NCBI GenBank assembly: GCA_020056645.1
Contig: JAGVHJ010000260.1
Coordinates: 1-16,594, forward strand
DNA: 16,594 nucleotides
Reading direction: 5' to 3'
Origin: Desulfobacterales bacterium
GTDB lineage: Bacteria; Desulfobacterota; Desulfobacteria; Desulfobacterales; JAHIVH01
The notes beneath the pieces are model-generated. The model saw only the letters and a program-made list of their open reading frames with translations. It was not told the origin of the DNA and made no database searches. Positions within the stretch are counted from its first letter, which is position 1; every line of letters starts with the position of its first letter. Position numbers and translations under genes: made by a program. Below are positions 1-8,177 of this stretch, one piece after another.

Positions 1-156
1 AAAGGATCAGCGGAAGCCCTCCTCCCCATCGAAGAGCTGGCCCGGAGGAACATAGCGCGTCATAGCGTTCCCGAAGCGGCGAATGAACTTGGCATCACAA
101 AAGGGAAAACGGTGGTCGCGGCGATCAAGGCCTCCGCATTCAGCCGGGTGGCATAG
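1..156 (+). CDS. C-terminal end of a protein with a Mop/TOBE-like molybdate-binding domain (partial)
   Basis: Frame 1 is open from the window edge to a TAG at 154-156 and gives 51 residues. The last part reads AANELGITKGKTVVAAIKAS, which matches the usual end of a Mop (molybdopterin/molybdate binding, TOBE superfamily) domain, where an 'ELGL-x-G-K-x-V-x-A-x-IKAS' pattern closes the beta-barrel. Such domains sit at the C-terminus of ModE-type regulators and of ModC transport ATPases, and also occur as free molbindins. The start and any DNA-binding or ATPase domain lie outside the window, so the full protein cannot be named. The residues before the motif (LPIEELARRNIARHSV) are less typical. The gene converges with the hybrid kinase gene on its right. 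The domain call is moderate; the role in molybdate sensing or uptake is inference. Confidence 0.6.
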   Translation, partial: KGSAEALLPIEELARRNIARHSVPEAANELGITKGKTVVAAIKASAFSRVA

Positions 157-288
157 CGCTGCTGAAGGTGTCTAAAAGCAACTATTCCGTATGGCCTTGC
201 TTTAACGGGCTTTTCGCCATCTTGATGAATAGGTGGTGAAAGTGACTCTAAGAATAGGATATCGTGTGAAAAGAGGCGCTCAAACCCA

Positions 289-2247
289 TTATTTTTCCGG
301 TCTGTTCTCGCAGATGGACATGATCATATTTGACAATCGCTCTAGATCATAGGGCTTCTGAATAAAACCGTCGCACCCCCGAGAGAGGATATCTTCAGCG
401 ATACCTTCACGCCCATAGCCGGAGGAGAGAAGAATCCGGGCGTCGGGATTGATGTTCCGGATATGTTTCATGGTCTCGCTACCGCTCATGCCGGGCATGA
501 TCATGTCGAGGAGCAGGACATCGATCAGACTGCTGTTTTTCCGGAACAGATCAATGGCCTCATTCCCATTTTTGGCGGTCATGACCGTGTAGCCAACGCT
601 TTCAAGCATCTCACGCGTCACATTGATGATATTTTCCTCATCATCGATGATGAGCACGGTTCCCCTTCCTGAAACCGGAAGCGATGGGGGTTTGATTTCA
701 TAGACCACCCGCTTTTCCGTGGAGGGAAGATAAAGGGAGAAGGTGCTCCCTTTACCCAGGATGCTCGATACGGTGATGGCCCCGCTGTGACTCTTGATGA
801 TGCCATAGGCCGATGATAGGCCCAGACCCGTTCCGGACATTTTCTTCTTGGTCGTGAAAAAGGGTTCGAAAATACGCCGCATGGTGGCCTCGTCCATTCC
901 GATTCCCGTGTCTCTCACGGTGATACGGACGTAATTGCCCCCTCCCAAGCCCATCTCTTCCGCCTCGATTCTCATGAGAGAGACATTTTCGCTTGTGACA
1001 TGGACCTCACCGCCATTGGGCATGGCCTGCCAGGCATTCACATAGAGATTAAGGATCACCTGACTGATCTGCCCCTCGTCCACCTCCGCGGCCCATAGCC
1101 CTTTCTGTAAGTTGCCATGGATCCGGATCTCTTTTTTAGCCCTTCCAAACATCGATATCGACTTTTTCAACATGGTGTTCAGGTTGGCTGGCCGGACATT
1201 GTAGTTGGTGTCGGAGGCGAAATCAAGCAGCTGGCGTGTCAGCTCCGCGCCGCTCCGCACATACTGATCAATGCTCACCAGCTTGATGTACCGGGGATCA
1301 TCGGGTTTCAGTCCTATTAAAAGAAGCGAGGAGTAGCCTTGAATCCCCATGAGGATATTATTGAAATCATGGGCGATGCCACCGGCGAGGGTTCCTATGG
1401 CGTCCATCTTCTGGGCGTGAATGAGCTGATACTCGAGCTGTTTCCGATAGGTCATATCCCGTGCGACCCCATAAGTGCCCAAAAATTTCTTCCCTTTTTC
1501 GGTAATGGCCCTGTCATAGACGCCCGTGGCCTTAAGCTCGATGAAAATGTAGGAAACCTCGGTGGGATGCCCCCCCAAAAAGGTTTCACTGCGTCTGAGT
1601 TTCATTTCCACACTCGATGAGACCCGCTCGCCGGTCCTTCTTTCATTAAAATAGAACTCCGACTTGATAAAATCCTCTTGGAAGAGAAGCATCTTGTAGG
1701 ATTTGCCGATCAACTCCTCCCGCCTGTAACCGAGAATCCGCTCAAACGCCTTGTTGATAAAGGTAAATCGCCCTCCCGGCCCCAGGACATAGATCAAATC
1801 CGGCGAATGGTGCACCATTGACTGATAAAATTTTTCCGTCAGCTGAAGCCGGTATGAATAGGCCCTGTTTTCGATGATGAGCTTTCGTTTCTCCAGGGCG
1901 TTTTTGATGGTTTTCAACAGGTCTTCATATTCGAAGGGTTTTTTCAGATAATCGTAGGCTCCCATTTTCATGGAGTGGACCGCCGAATCCACGGAGACGT
2001 CGCCGGTCATCATGATGATCAAGGCCTCAGGATCTGCTCCGAGCACCTCTTTCATCAACTGAAAACCGTTCATTTCAGGCATGTTGATATCGAAAATATA
2101 GAGATCATACCTCCTGACCTCAAACATGGCGATGGCGTCAAGCCCGCTCGAAGCGAGATCCACCGAAAAACCATCTAACTCCAGAAGGATCTTCTGGCTT
2201 TCAAGAAAACGCTCTTCATCATCGACGATGATTATTTTAGAAGCCAT
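289..2247 (-). CDS. Hybrid sensor histidine kinase, REC-PAS-HisKA-HATPase-REC
   Basis: Predicted cytoplasmic phosphorelay protein of 652 residues with no membrane segment. The first receiver domain (about 4-120) has the acidic pair D9-D10, phospho-acceptor D53, T81 and K103. A PAS domain spans about 140-265. The HisKA domain has H293 in IAHDFNN, and the ATPase domain has N404, DTGIGM (446-451), EPFFTTK (461-467) and GTGLGL (472-477). The second receiver (530-650) has D535-D536, acceptor D581 and K631. No DNA-binding or enzymatic output domain is present, so its partner is elsewhere or is the adjacent kinase. I chose the ATG at 2247 because GGAG lies 6 bases upstream. A GTG at 2298 in the same frame would add 17 residues and overlap the stop of the upstream kinase gene by 4 bases. 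The signal sensed by PAS is unknown. Confidence 0.9.
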   Translation of the reverse strand: MASKIIIVDDEERFLESQKILLELDGFSVDLASSGLDAIAMFEVRRYDLYIFDINMPEMNGFQLMKEVLGADPEALIIMMTGDVSVDSAVHSMKMGAYDYLKKPFEYEDLLKTIKNALEKRKLIIENRAYSYRLQLTEKFYQSMVHHSPDLIYVLGPGGRFTFINKAFERILGYRREELIGKSYKMLLFQEDFIKSEFYFNERRTGERVSSSVEMKLRRSETFLGGHPTEVSYIFIELKATGVYDRAITEKGKKFLGTYGVARDMTYRKQLEYQLIHAQKMDAIGTLAGGIAHDFNNILMGIQGYSSLLLIGLKPDDPRYIKLVSIDQYVRSGAELTRQLLDFASDTNYNVRPANLNTMLKKSISMFGRAKKEIRIHGNLQKGLWAAEVDEGQISQVILNLYVNAWQAMPNGGEVHVTSENVSLMRIEAEEMGLGGGNYVRITVRDTGIGMDEATMRRIFEPFFTTKKKMSGTGLGLSSAYGIIKSHSGAITVSSILGKGSTFSLYLPSTEKRVVYEIKPPSLPVSGRGTVLIIDDEENIINVTREMLESVGYTVMTAKNGNEAIDLFRKNSSLIDVLLLDMIMPGMSGSETMKHIRNINPDARILLSSGYGREGIAEDILSRGCDGFIQKPYDLERLSNMIMSICENRPEK

Positions 2248-2294
2248 GGTCATCTCCACTCCCCCATCTGTTTTTATTGGCGTTACAAAAACCG

Positions 2295-4577
2295 TCACTT
2301 CCTTGGACGGACGGAAACCGGCAGGATGATAGAAAACCGCGCGCCGCTCTTCTTATCACTTGACCAGGTGATTCCGCCGCCGATCTCATGGATGGTGCTG
2401 TTTGCGATGGCAAGCCCAAGGCCCGCATGCTCCCCCTCTTTTGTGCTGTAAAACGGTTCAAAGATATGAGTCTTGATAGGGTCAGGAAGTCCGGGCCCAT
2501 TGTCTTGAACCCGAATCTCAACACTCTCCGCATCCTCGGCGGCTTCCCCTGAAATCGGTTTTCCGGCCGCATTGAGGGCGCGTGTTGAAATGGAGATCCG
2601 CCCTCCTTCGCCCATCGCCTCCACCGAATTTTTGACCAGATTGAGAAGGGCCTGTTTAATATTGTTCTTAACCGAAAAAATTTTGGGAAGGGTCTCGTCG
2701 GGGATGAATCTGAGTTCAACACCCGATAGCATCATCATGGACTTTTCAATAACCGAAAGAAAGCCGGCCAGCATCTCATTCACATCCAAGAGCTCTGGTG
2801 ATCCTACCGCGGGTTTCGAAAACTGAGAGAGATTCATCATGATGAGCTTCACCCGATCGATCTCTTCACTGATAATTTTCAGTTCGTCCTGGGCCGGATG
2901 CTTTTCCGGAAGCTTCAGACCGAGGATTTTGATATAGTTTTTGATAATCCCCAATGGATTATTCACTTCATGGATCACCTTTCTGGCCGTTTGCGCCGAC
3001 GCATCGAGCCGTTCCGATTTGATAATCCGTATCCGGGCCTCCTTCTCCCTCTCCATTCTCAGGGCAATGGCGGCCTGATTGACCAGCATGGTTACTTTCC
3101 TTGAAAGGGAGAGAAGAGAATTTTTCAACTCTTCCGAGACCCCCATGACCATGACGCCCACCGGTTCTTTACCCGCCAGCATGGGAACGCAGAACAGTCC
3201 TTCTTCGCCGATCAGACGGATCAACTGTTCATCGATAATGGATAGTTCTCCCGATAGATCCGCATCAAACGTATCGGTCATCTTTTGCTGGATTAAGGCC
3301 CGGGCGATGGCGCTTTGGCTATCCGCTTTTATCACAAGGCCATTCACCGCCTCTTTTTTGCCGTCTCCTTCCGGCGCCGCCGTTCCAATCAGGATATTTT
3401 TTTCAACATCCAGCAGAAAAAAGCAGACCTCCGCCACATCGAAGAGAATCGACGCCCCTTTCTCAACCACCTTGAGAATGGATGAAAGGCTGTCCGCCGT
3501 CAGCAGACTCTGAAGTGTTCCATTCATCATGGAGATGCTTTCAACCCGATCGATCAGCCGGTCATGAATGGAATCCCTGGTGTTCAATGGCTCCGAAGCG
3601 ACTCCTGACTCAGGCGCTTGAATGTATGGCGAGATATCTATCTCAAACGACTGGGCCACATCCATGACTTCACTCCTCGCCGACAGGAGAATCTCATCAC
3701 ACTCAACCGGACTCAGGTCTAAAAGAACTCCCAGTGGTGCGAAGCCTTCTGGGTGGGACGCGCCATGGCCGGCATGGAAAAGCAGATTGGCCGAATAGAC
3801 GATTTTCACCAGAGGGAAGGCCTCTTCAATTTTTTTCAGGGCCTCATGGTGATATAAAACCGCGTCCGCCATCAGCGTCTTGAGCTTCCATGATTCTATA
3901 ATATAGGCGCCTGCTTGGCTGTGGGAGATGCCGATGGTTTCCTCCGCGTTCGCTGGATATGTCAACGGTGTAATCGGAGAGGGAACGAGAGAGGAGAACT
4001 CTTTGGGAAAGTTGACAACCAGAATCAGCTTGCCGATATCATGTAATAATCCGCAGAGAAACGCTTCTTCTGGATATCCATAGGCTATTTTCCGGGCTAT
4101 TTTCCGGGCGATGACGGCGCAGGTGAACGAGTGGAACCAGAATTGGTTCAGCTCGACCAGGGATCGATATTCGGGACGCCTAAACACCTGAATCACCGAG
4201 GCGCTGATCGCCAAATTTTTGATGACATCGATTCCCAGATAGATCACCGCCTGATCAATGGTTTTGATCCGGTTTCCCATCCCCACAAAGGGAGAGTGGG
4301 CGAGCCGCATCACTTTTGCGCATAAGGAAGGATCTTTCGAAATGATTCTTGAAACCGTCTCCAGTGAAACCGCTTCGTCATTCAAGGCATCGATAAGCCT
4401 CAACAATATCTGCGGAAGGGAGGGCAGATTTTTAAAATTTTTAAGGAGTTCCGAAATAGTGAGTGGTTTTTTCACGCTGCCCTGAAAGCCATGCCATTTT
4501 CCATTTGATTCGCTCCTCCGGAAGCAGAAGGGGGGATACCGAAACATGACATACCCGTTTCCGAACCAGATGAACAT
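2295..4577 (-). CDS. HDOD-GAF sensor histidine kinase
   Basis: Soluble signalling protein of up to 760 residues. An HDOD domain (about 40-250) shows LPSLPQILLRL at its start, LLHDIGKL (177-184), HSQAGAYIIESW and HHEAL, as in typical HDOD proteins. A GAF-like domain follows at about 340-510. The kinase core has H536 in VIHEVNNPLG, the N-box with N650, QDNGPGLPD (691-699), IFEPFYSTK and AGLGLA. There is no receiver domain, but the next gene downstream carries two and overlaps this stop codon, which suggests a working pair. The start is uncertain: the ATG at 4577 fits a promoter near 4626-4655 but has no clear ribosome site. The first 34 residues look unlike HDOD sequence, and a GTG at 4475 behind AGGG is an alternative. 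The GAF ligand cannot be read from sequence. Confidence 0.87.
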   Translation of the reverse strand: MFIWFGNGYVMFRYPPFCFRRSESNGKWHGFQGSVKKPLTISELLKNFKNLPSLPQILLRLIDALNDEAVSLETVSRIISKDPSLCAKVMRLAHSPFVGMGNRIKTIDQAVIYLGIDVIKNLAISASVIQVFRRPEYRSLVELNQFWFHSFTCAVIARKIARKIAYGYPEEAFLCGLLHDIGKLILVVNFPKEFSSLVPSPITPLTYPANAEETIGISHSQAGAYIIESWKLKTLMADAVLYHHEALKKIEEAFPLVKIVYSANLLFHAGHGASHPEGFAPLGVLLDLSPVECDEILLSARSEVMDVAQSFEIDISPYIQAPESGVASEPLNTRDSIHDRLIDRVESISMMNGTLQSLLTADSLSSILKVVEKGASILFDVAEVCFFLLDVEKNILIGTAAPEGDGKKEAVNGLVIKADSQSAIARALIQQKMTDTFDADLSGELSIIDEQLIRLIGEEGLFCVPMLAGKEPVGVMVMGVSEELKNSLLSLSRKVTMLVNQAAIALRMEREKEARIRIIKSERLDASAQTARKVIHEVNNPLGIIKNYIKILGLKLPEKHPAQDELKIISEEIDRVKLIMMNLSQFSKPAVGSPELLDVNEMLAGFLSVIEKSMMMLSGVELRFIPDETLPKIFSVKNNIKQALLNLVKNSVEAMGEGGRISISTRALNAAGKPISGEAAEDAESVEIRVQDNGPGLPDPIKTHIFEPFYSTKEGEHAGLGLAIANSTIHEIGGGITWSSDKKSGARFSIILPVSVRPRK

Positions 4578-4625
4578 CGATCATCTGAACAGCAACCATT
4601 TATAAACCGATAAAGAGTGTAAAAA

Positions 4626-4655
4626 AACATACCGTAACCCTCTAAAAAAAGTCAA
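4626..4655 (-). promoter_or_regulatory. Putative sigma-70 promoter for the HDOD-GAF kinase gene
   Basis: Read on the minus strand, TTGACT (-35, 4650-4655) is followed by an 18-base spacer with a T-run and then TATGTT (-10, 4626-4631). Transcription would start near 4618, about 40 bases before the ATG at 4577. The surrounding region is AT-rich. This is a consensus match by eye. Confidence 0.45.
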
Positions 4656-4695
4656 GGCAAATGTTTTGAATTAACACAAAAAAAATATAAAATTA

Positions 4696-5730
4696 TCAAA
4701 TAGTTTTATAACTTGGATTCAGCAGAGGGCCGTTGGAGATCCCTTTGCCGGTGGAGAAGCTCCCATCGGAACAGGTGGCGTGTTGAATAAAGCGCTCCAT
4801 TTCTTCAGGGATGGGGGATTCCAGATCGATTCTTTTTCCCGATACCGGATGAGGGAAGGAGAGTCTTCTCGCGTGCAACAGATGCCTGGAAAGCGGTTTT
4901 ACATGGGACCGGTAAAAGGCTTCCGCCTCTTTCTCCTGGTATTTCCGATGGGGAGTCCCGTAGACAGCGTCTCCCACCACCGGATGATGGATGGAGGCCA
5001 GATGCACACGAATCTGGTGGGTTCTCCCGGTTTTGATGATGCAGGAAAGGAGCGCGTATCGCCTGAACCGGTGGCTCACCCGCCAGAGTGTTTCGGCGTG
5101 CCTTCCGGACCGGCTCTGGGTGGACATCTTTTTTCTCTCTGTGGGGTGCCGGTCCACTGGACAGGTGATGACGCCAGCGGCCTCTTTCGGAGATCCATGA
5201 ACGATCGCCACATACTCTTTATGAATTTCGCGGGTTTTAAACATCAGGGAAAGGGCTTGATGGGCGGTATGAGTCTTGGCCACCACCATCAGCCCGCTGG
5301 TGTTCTTATCGAGTCTATGAACGATTCCTGGCCGCTCGACCCCGCCGATTCCCTTCAGATCGGGACAGTGAAAGAGAAGGGCGTTCACCAGGGTTCCCGA
5401 CCTGTTTCCGGCGCCGGGATGGACCACGATACCCGCGGGTTTATTCACGACGACGATATCCTCGTCCTCGTATACGATACGGATCAGGATCGGCTCGGGC
5501 ATAACGGCCAAAGGGAGTGGCGGAGGAACGGTTCCGGTGATCGTTTCCCCTTGTTTCACCTTATAGCTGGGTTTCTTTAATTGACCCTCTACACGGATAT
5601 GACCGTCACGGATCAGGCTGGCGGCAAAAGATCTAGATAGGCCGGCGATCGTGTCACTAACAACCGCGTCGAACCGTTTCCCCGTATCTTCCTGCTGAAT
5701 GCGAAACGTGAAGCCCTCTTCGGCAGCCAT
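4696..5730 (-). CDS. rluD: RluA/RluD-family 23S rRNA pseudouridine synthase
   Basis: Converts selected uridines to pseudouridine, in the RluD case in helix 69 of 23S rRNA. The 344-residue protein has an N-terminal S4 RNA-binding domain (about 17-65, with LSRSFAASLIRDGHIRVEG). The catalytic domain has VVNKPAGIVVHPG (94-106), the family motif HRLDKNTSG with catalytic D141, and KTGRTHQIRVHL (233-244). S4 plus this domain is the RluC/RluD layout. A tail of about 30 residues after the fold is slightly long and carries no motif I recognise. The ATG has AAGG five bases upstream. The gene lies 8 bases downstream of carD and is probably co-transcribed with it. Which uridines are modified cannot be told from sequence alone, so the family is certain and the rluD assignment is likely but not proven. 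Confidence 0.9.
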   Translation of the reverse strand: MAAEEGFTFRIQQEDTGKRFDAVVSDTIAGLSRSFAASLIRDGHIRVEGQLKKPSYKVKQGETITGTVPPPLPLAVMPEPILIRIVYEDEDIVVVNKPAGIVVHPGAGNRSGTLVNALLFHCPDLKGIGGVERPGIVHRLDKNTSGLMVVAKTHTAHQALSLMFKTREIHKEYVAIVHGSPKEAAGVITCPVDRHPTERKKMSTQSRSGRHAETLWRVSHRFRRYALLSCIIKTGRTHQIRVHLASIHHPVVGDAVYGTPHRKYQEKEAEAFYRSHVKPLSRHLLHARRLSFPHPVSGKRIDLESPIPEEMERFIQHATCSDGSFSTGKGISNGPLLNPSYKTI

Positions 5731-5738
5731 AGACGCCT

Positions 5739-6275
5739 TCAGGCTTCAAACAGCGACTCAATCTCGGTCATCATGGCGGCTTCATCCACCTGTTTGGCCG
5801 TGCTGAGCTCCTTTAACAAAAGTCCCTGGGCCGTATCGAGCAGTTTGCGCTCACCGAATGAGAGATCCTTGGTCAGTTTCAAAATAAAGAGATCCCTGAA
5901 AACCTCCGCGACGTCAAAAAGGGACCCTGTCTTGATCTTATCCATGTACTCTCTGTATCTCCGGTTCCAGGTTTGATTATCATGAATCTTATTTCTGGTC
6001 CGGTTTTTCATGATATCGTAGACTTTTTCTATCTCGTTCTTCTCGATAATGTTCCTGAGTCCTACGGAAGCCACATTGGCGGTTGGGATCATGATCACCA
6101 TACCGTTTTCCAGTATTTTCATGATATAGAAGGTCATGGCTTGACCATTGATTTCTCTTTTCTCAATCGACTCAATACGTCCCACACCATGGGCAGGATA
6201 AACTGCAAGGTCCCCGACATTGAACTCTTTAGAGACCGGTTTAACCGCTTTCTGCTTAACAGCCTTTTCCGCCAT
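5739..6275 (-). CDS. carD: CarD/CdnL-family RNA polymerase-binding transcription regulator
   Basis: CarD-type proteins bind the RNA polymerase beta subunit and stabilise the open complex at many promoters, including rRNA promoters. This 178-residue version has the Tudor-like RNA polymerase interaction domain at about 17-75 (EFNVGDLAVYPAHGVGRI is the hallmark). A helical C-terminal DNA-binding domain follows, with a tryptophan at W103 (NQTWNRRYREYMDKI) matching the conserved residue that wedges into DNA beside the -10 element. The first 16 residues are lysine-rich and probably disordered. I chose the ATG at 6275, preceded by GGTGA at about 6 bases; in-frame TTG (6287) and GTG (6284) codons would add four or three residues. 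rluD follows after 8 bases. A plausible sigma-70 promoter lies at 6337-6365. The family is clear; target promoters are unknown. Confidence 0.93.
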   Translation of the reverse strand: MAEKAVKQKAVKPVSKEFNVGDLAVYPAHGVGRIESIEKREINGQAMTFYIMKILENGMVIMIPTANVASVGLRNIIEKNEIEKVYDIMKNRTRNKIHDNQTWNRRYREYMDKIKTGSLFDVAEVFRDLFILKLTKDLSFGERKLLDTAQGLLLKELSTAKQVDEAAMMTEIESLFEA

Positions 6276-6336
6276 TTTTTTCACCAACGATTTATTTTAA
6301 AATTCTTGATTGTAATTATCTTTAGGGCGATCACGG

Positions 6337-6365
6337 ACCATAACACATTCGCTATATCTATTCAA
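6337..6365 (-). promoter_or_regulatory. Putative sigma-70 promoter for carD-rluD
   Basis: On the minus strand, TTGAAT (6360-6365) and TATGGT (6337-6342) are separated by 17 bases. Transcription would start near 6330, about 55 bases before the chosen carD ATG. This is a match by eye with 4 of 6 bases in each box. Confidence 0.4.
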
Positions 6366-6478
6366 TAAAAAAGACAGATATGCACGAACATAGATAAAAT
6401 AAAGGATTGATAAGAAATCGCTCTATAGAAAAGAACCTCTTTTGTAGAAAAGTTCTCCCCATTTTTATAAAGCATTGC

Positions 6479-6507
6479 TTGCAATATGAGTTTCTAATTA
6501 CTATGTT
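6479..6507 (+). promoter_or_regulatory. Putative sigma-70 promoter for the 64-residue protein gene
   Basis: TTGCAA (6479-6484) and TATGTT (6502-6507) are 17 bases apart on the plus strand, about 95 bases before the ATG at 6602. The match is moderate, 4 of 6 bases in each box. Confidence 0.35.
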
Positions 6508-6601
6508 AATTTCGAATTTATGGAAATGATTTTCGCCACGGGAACATCGATACAGAAAAAGGCCATCATCGCATTGGCGTTACATAGAAGAGGGATCTCT
6601 T

Positions 6602-6796
6602 ATGAAGAACAAAGAAACGATCAACCAGATTTTAAAAAAAATACGTAACAATCTGACCCCTTCCAAAGGTCAGACAACCTCCATCGACCCGAAAAAAATG
6701 GCCCGCGTGGTGGAAGATGTGGAAGTGGCGAAAGAGATAAACAAAAATTCCCCCAGGCCGGCAGATAAAGATAAAAACTCGGATAAAGATCAGTAA
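6602..6796 (+). CDS. Small lysine-rich hypothetical protein
   Basis: A 64-residue protein that I do not recognise. It is highly charged. A predicted amphipathic helix at 4-17 (KETINQILKKIRNNL) is followed by a polar linker, then a second helix at about 30-47 (PKKMARVVEDVEVAKEINKN). A lysine/aspartate-rich tail follows that is probably disordered. It has no signal peptide, membrane segment, cysteine or histidine. AGAGG lies 8 bases before the ATG, so translation is plausible. The gene is divergent from carD and precedes an outer-membrane protein gene by 69 bases on the same strand. The double-helix form and size resemble small regulators or anchoring peptides, but no function is claimed. The alternative is a chance reading frame; the ribosome site and upstream promoter argue against that. 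Confidence 0.6.
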   Translation: MKNKETINQILKKIRNNLTPSKGQTTSIDPKKMARVVEDVEVAKEINKNSPRPADKDKNSDKDQ

Positions 6797-6865
6797 GCGC
6801 AGGCTTTGAAATAGAGCCACCCTTTCACCAACACTTTTTCTCCAACGGCGTTTCAAGGATTGCCA

Positions 6866-7438
6866 ATGAACGGTTTTCAGAAAAGAATCATCCTCGCGGC
6901 GGCTTTCACATTGGTCAACGCGCTTGTTTGCAATCACGATCTTGACGCAAGAAGCTCACAGCACTTTGGCAAGGCGGCGCCCGAACCGCCCGTGAACCAT
7001 CGGTTGGCGGTTGGCCTCACCTATCATAAGGCCCACTCGGATTTTAAAGCGCTGCCTTTTCAGGATGGCGATCTCTCTTATGGTCTTTATTACGAATATC
7101 ATGAGGGAATCGGCTACTGGCTTATGGGCGCAGACATTACCCCTTCCATTCAAGACAACGCCCAGATCGACCGTGTCATAACCCCCCGGCTGAGTCTGAT
7201 CGTCAAAGACCGGTTCTACAGGGCAGGTATCGGCGTCCTGAAAAGCTACATTTCCGATAAAGAGGACCTAATTGACGATACGGATCTCTACTATCAACTC
7301 AGCCTTGGCCTCCATCTTCCCCTGTTCAACCGGATCGGCCTTGATCTCAACACGCTCTATTCGCTTGAAAAATGGCGGGACATTGATTTTGAATTCAAGG
7401 ATCTTGAATTTGGTCTGATGGTCGACTATATGTTCTGA
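6866..7438 (+). CDS. Putative small outer-membrane beta-barrel protein
   Basis: A 190-residue protein. A likely signal peptide has K6-R7, then the hydrophobic stretch IILAAAFTLVNALV, with cleavage somewhere in about 22-32. A cysteine at position 22 does not sit in a good lipobox (ALVC), so a lipoprotein is unlikely. The mature part alternates polar and hydrophobic or aromatic residues in short strands separated by charged turns. It ends in phenylalanine with an alternating last strand (LEFGLMVDYMF), as expected of substrates of the BAM assembly machinery. This suggests an eight-stranded or similar barrel. The ATG at 6866 follows AAGGA by 6 bases; a TTG at 6860 is less likely. Ligand and exact family are unknown. 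It is followed by a two-way terminator and converges with pth. Confidence 0.7.
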   Translation: MNGFQKRIILAAAFTLVNALVCNHDLDARSSQHFGKAAPEPPVNHRLAVGLTYHKAHSDFKALPFQDGDLSYGLYYEYHEGIGYWLMGADITPSIQDNAQIDRVITPRLSLIVKDRFYRAGIGVLKSYISDKEDLIDDTDLYYQLSLGLHLPLFNRIGLDLNTLYSLEKWRDIDFEFKDLEFGLMVDYMF

Positions 7439-7451
7439 ATCGCAAAAAGAG

Positions 7452-7494
7452 AAGAGGGACAACAGGCGGAGGCCCGATGTCCCTCTTTGTTTTT
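7452..7494. terminator. Bidirectional intrinsic terminator between the barrel-protein gene and pth
   Basis: A ten-base-pair stem pairs AAGAGGGACA (7452-7461) with TGTCCCTCTT (7478-7487) around a 16-base loop. On the plus strand it is followed by TGTTTTTA. On the minus strand it is followed by CTCTTTTTGC, so it can end both the barrel-protein transcript and the long minus-strand transcript ending in pth. Confidence 0.85.
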
Positions 7495-7531
7495 ATCATT
7501 TTATCCGACCTATTAGCTTGAAGATCGCGTG

Positions 7532-8104
7532 TTAATTAACCCTATTCATCCCCGCAACAATTCCTTTGCTGAGAATGAGGCCAACCACATCCGCCGCCTG
7601 GGTGATCATTGCTCCAAGAGCCTCGTTTTCTTCCGATGAGAACTTTCCCAGCACATGTCCCGTTACGTCCCCACGGCTGCCAGGCCGTCCGACCCCCATC
7701 CGGATTCTTGCGAACCGGTTGGTTCCAAAAGCCTCGATCATGGACCGCAGGCCATTGTGTCCACCATGCCCGCCGTCGGCCTTGATTTTCATCCGGCTGA
7801 ATTCCAGATCGATATCATCGTGGATCACAAGAACATCTTCCAGGCCAATATCATAAAAATCAACCAGCCGTCTCAGGGGAGGGCCGCTTTTATTCATGAA
7901 AGCCAGGGGTTTAGCGAGAACGACCTGGAACCCGGCGATCATCCCTATCCCGAAATCCGTATCAAACTTTTTTTTTACTAGAGCGATGGAATGGATAGAG
8001 GCCAGTTCATCAACAACCATAAACCCGATATTGTGCCGGGTCATGGCGTACTCCCTACCCGGATTTCCCAGACCCGTCACCAGATATCGTTTTTCCGAAG
8101 ACAT
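7532..8104 (-). CDS. pth: Peptidyl-tRNA hydrolase
   Basis: Cleaves peptidyl-tRNA released from stalled or aborted ribosomes, recycling tRNA. The 190-residue length is normal for bacterial Pth. Family residues are all present: GLGNPG with N14, the catalytic histidine H24 in TRHNIGF, KPLAFMNKSG with N71, HDDIDL with D96, and GGHNGLRS with N117, followed by RIRMGVGRP. The C-terminal lid helix is present. The gene is last in the minus-strand run tRNA-Gln, prs, rplY, pth; 73 bases separate it from rplY. A strong two-way terminator lies about 40 bases downstream of its stop. The identification is firm. Confidence 0.97.
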   Translation of the reverse strand: MSSEKRYLVTGLGNPGREYAMTRHNIGFMVVDELASIHSIALVKKKFDTDFGIGMIAGFQVVLAKPLAFMNKSGPPLRRLVDFYDIGLEDVLVIHDDIDLEFSRMKIKADGGHGGHNGLRSMIEAFGTNRFARIRMGVGRPGSRGDVTGHVLGKFSSEENEALGAMITQAADVVGLILSKGIVAGMNRVN

Positions 8105-8177
8105 ACTACCCTTTATACCATACTATCGGACAGACATCGACGCTCATCCGGTGCGGCGACCTTTCTTTCCAAAACCA

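Larger units (their letters stand above)
6276..6601. other. AT-rich divergent intergenic region between carD and a small plus-strand gene
   Basis: No gene is visible in this 326-base stretch. It is clearly richer in A and T than its neighbours and holds one plausible promoter in each direction (6337-6365 minus, 6479-6507 plus). A weak hairpin pairs AGAAC at 6432-6436 with GTTCT at 6452-6456. No riboswitch or tRNA fold was recognised. Confidence 0.6.

Noticed and set aside
175..203. Possible terminator between the Mop-domain gene and the hybrid kinase gene
   Set aside because: The seven-pair stem AAAGCAA/TTGCTTT is AT-rich, has a 15-base loop and lacks a proper T-run on either strand.
4780..5580. 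Long open frame on the plus strand opposite rluD
   Set aside because: It lies wholly within the well-supported rluD gene, has no family resemblance, and is a by-product of that gene's codon use.
6432..6456. Hairpin in the carD upstream region as a terminator or riboswitch
   Set aside because: The stem is short and AT-rich and no transcript is expected to arrive from upstream; no known riboswitch core was seen.
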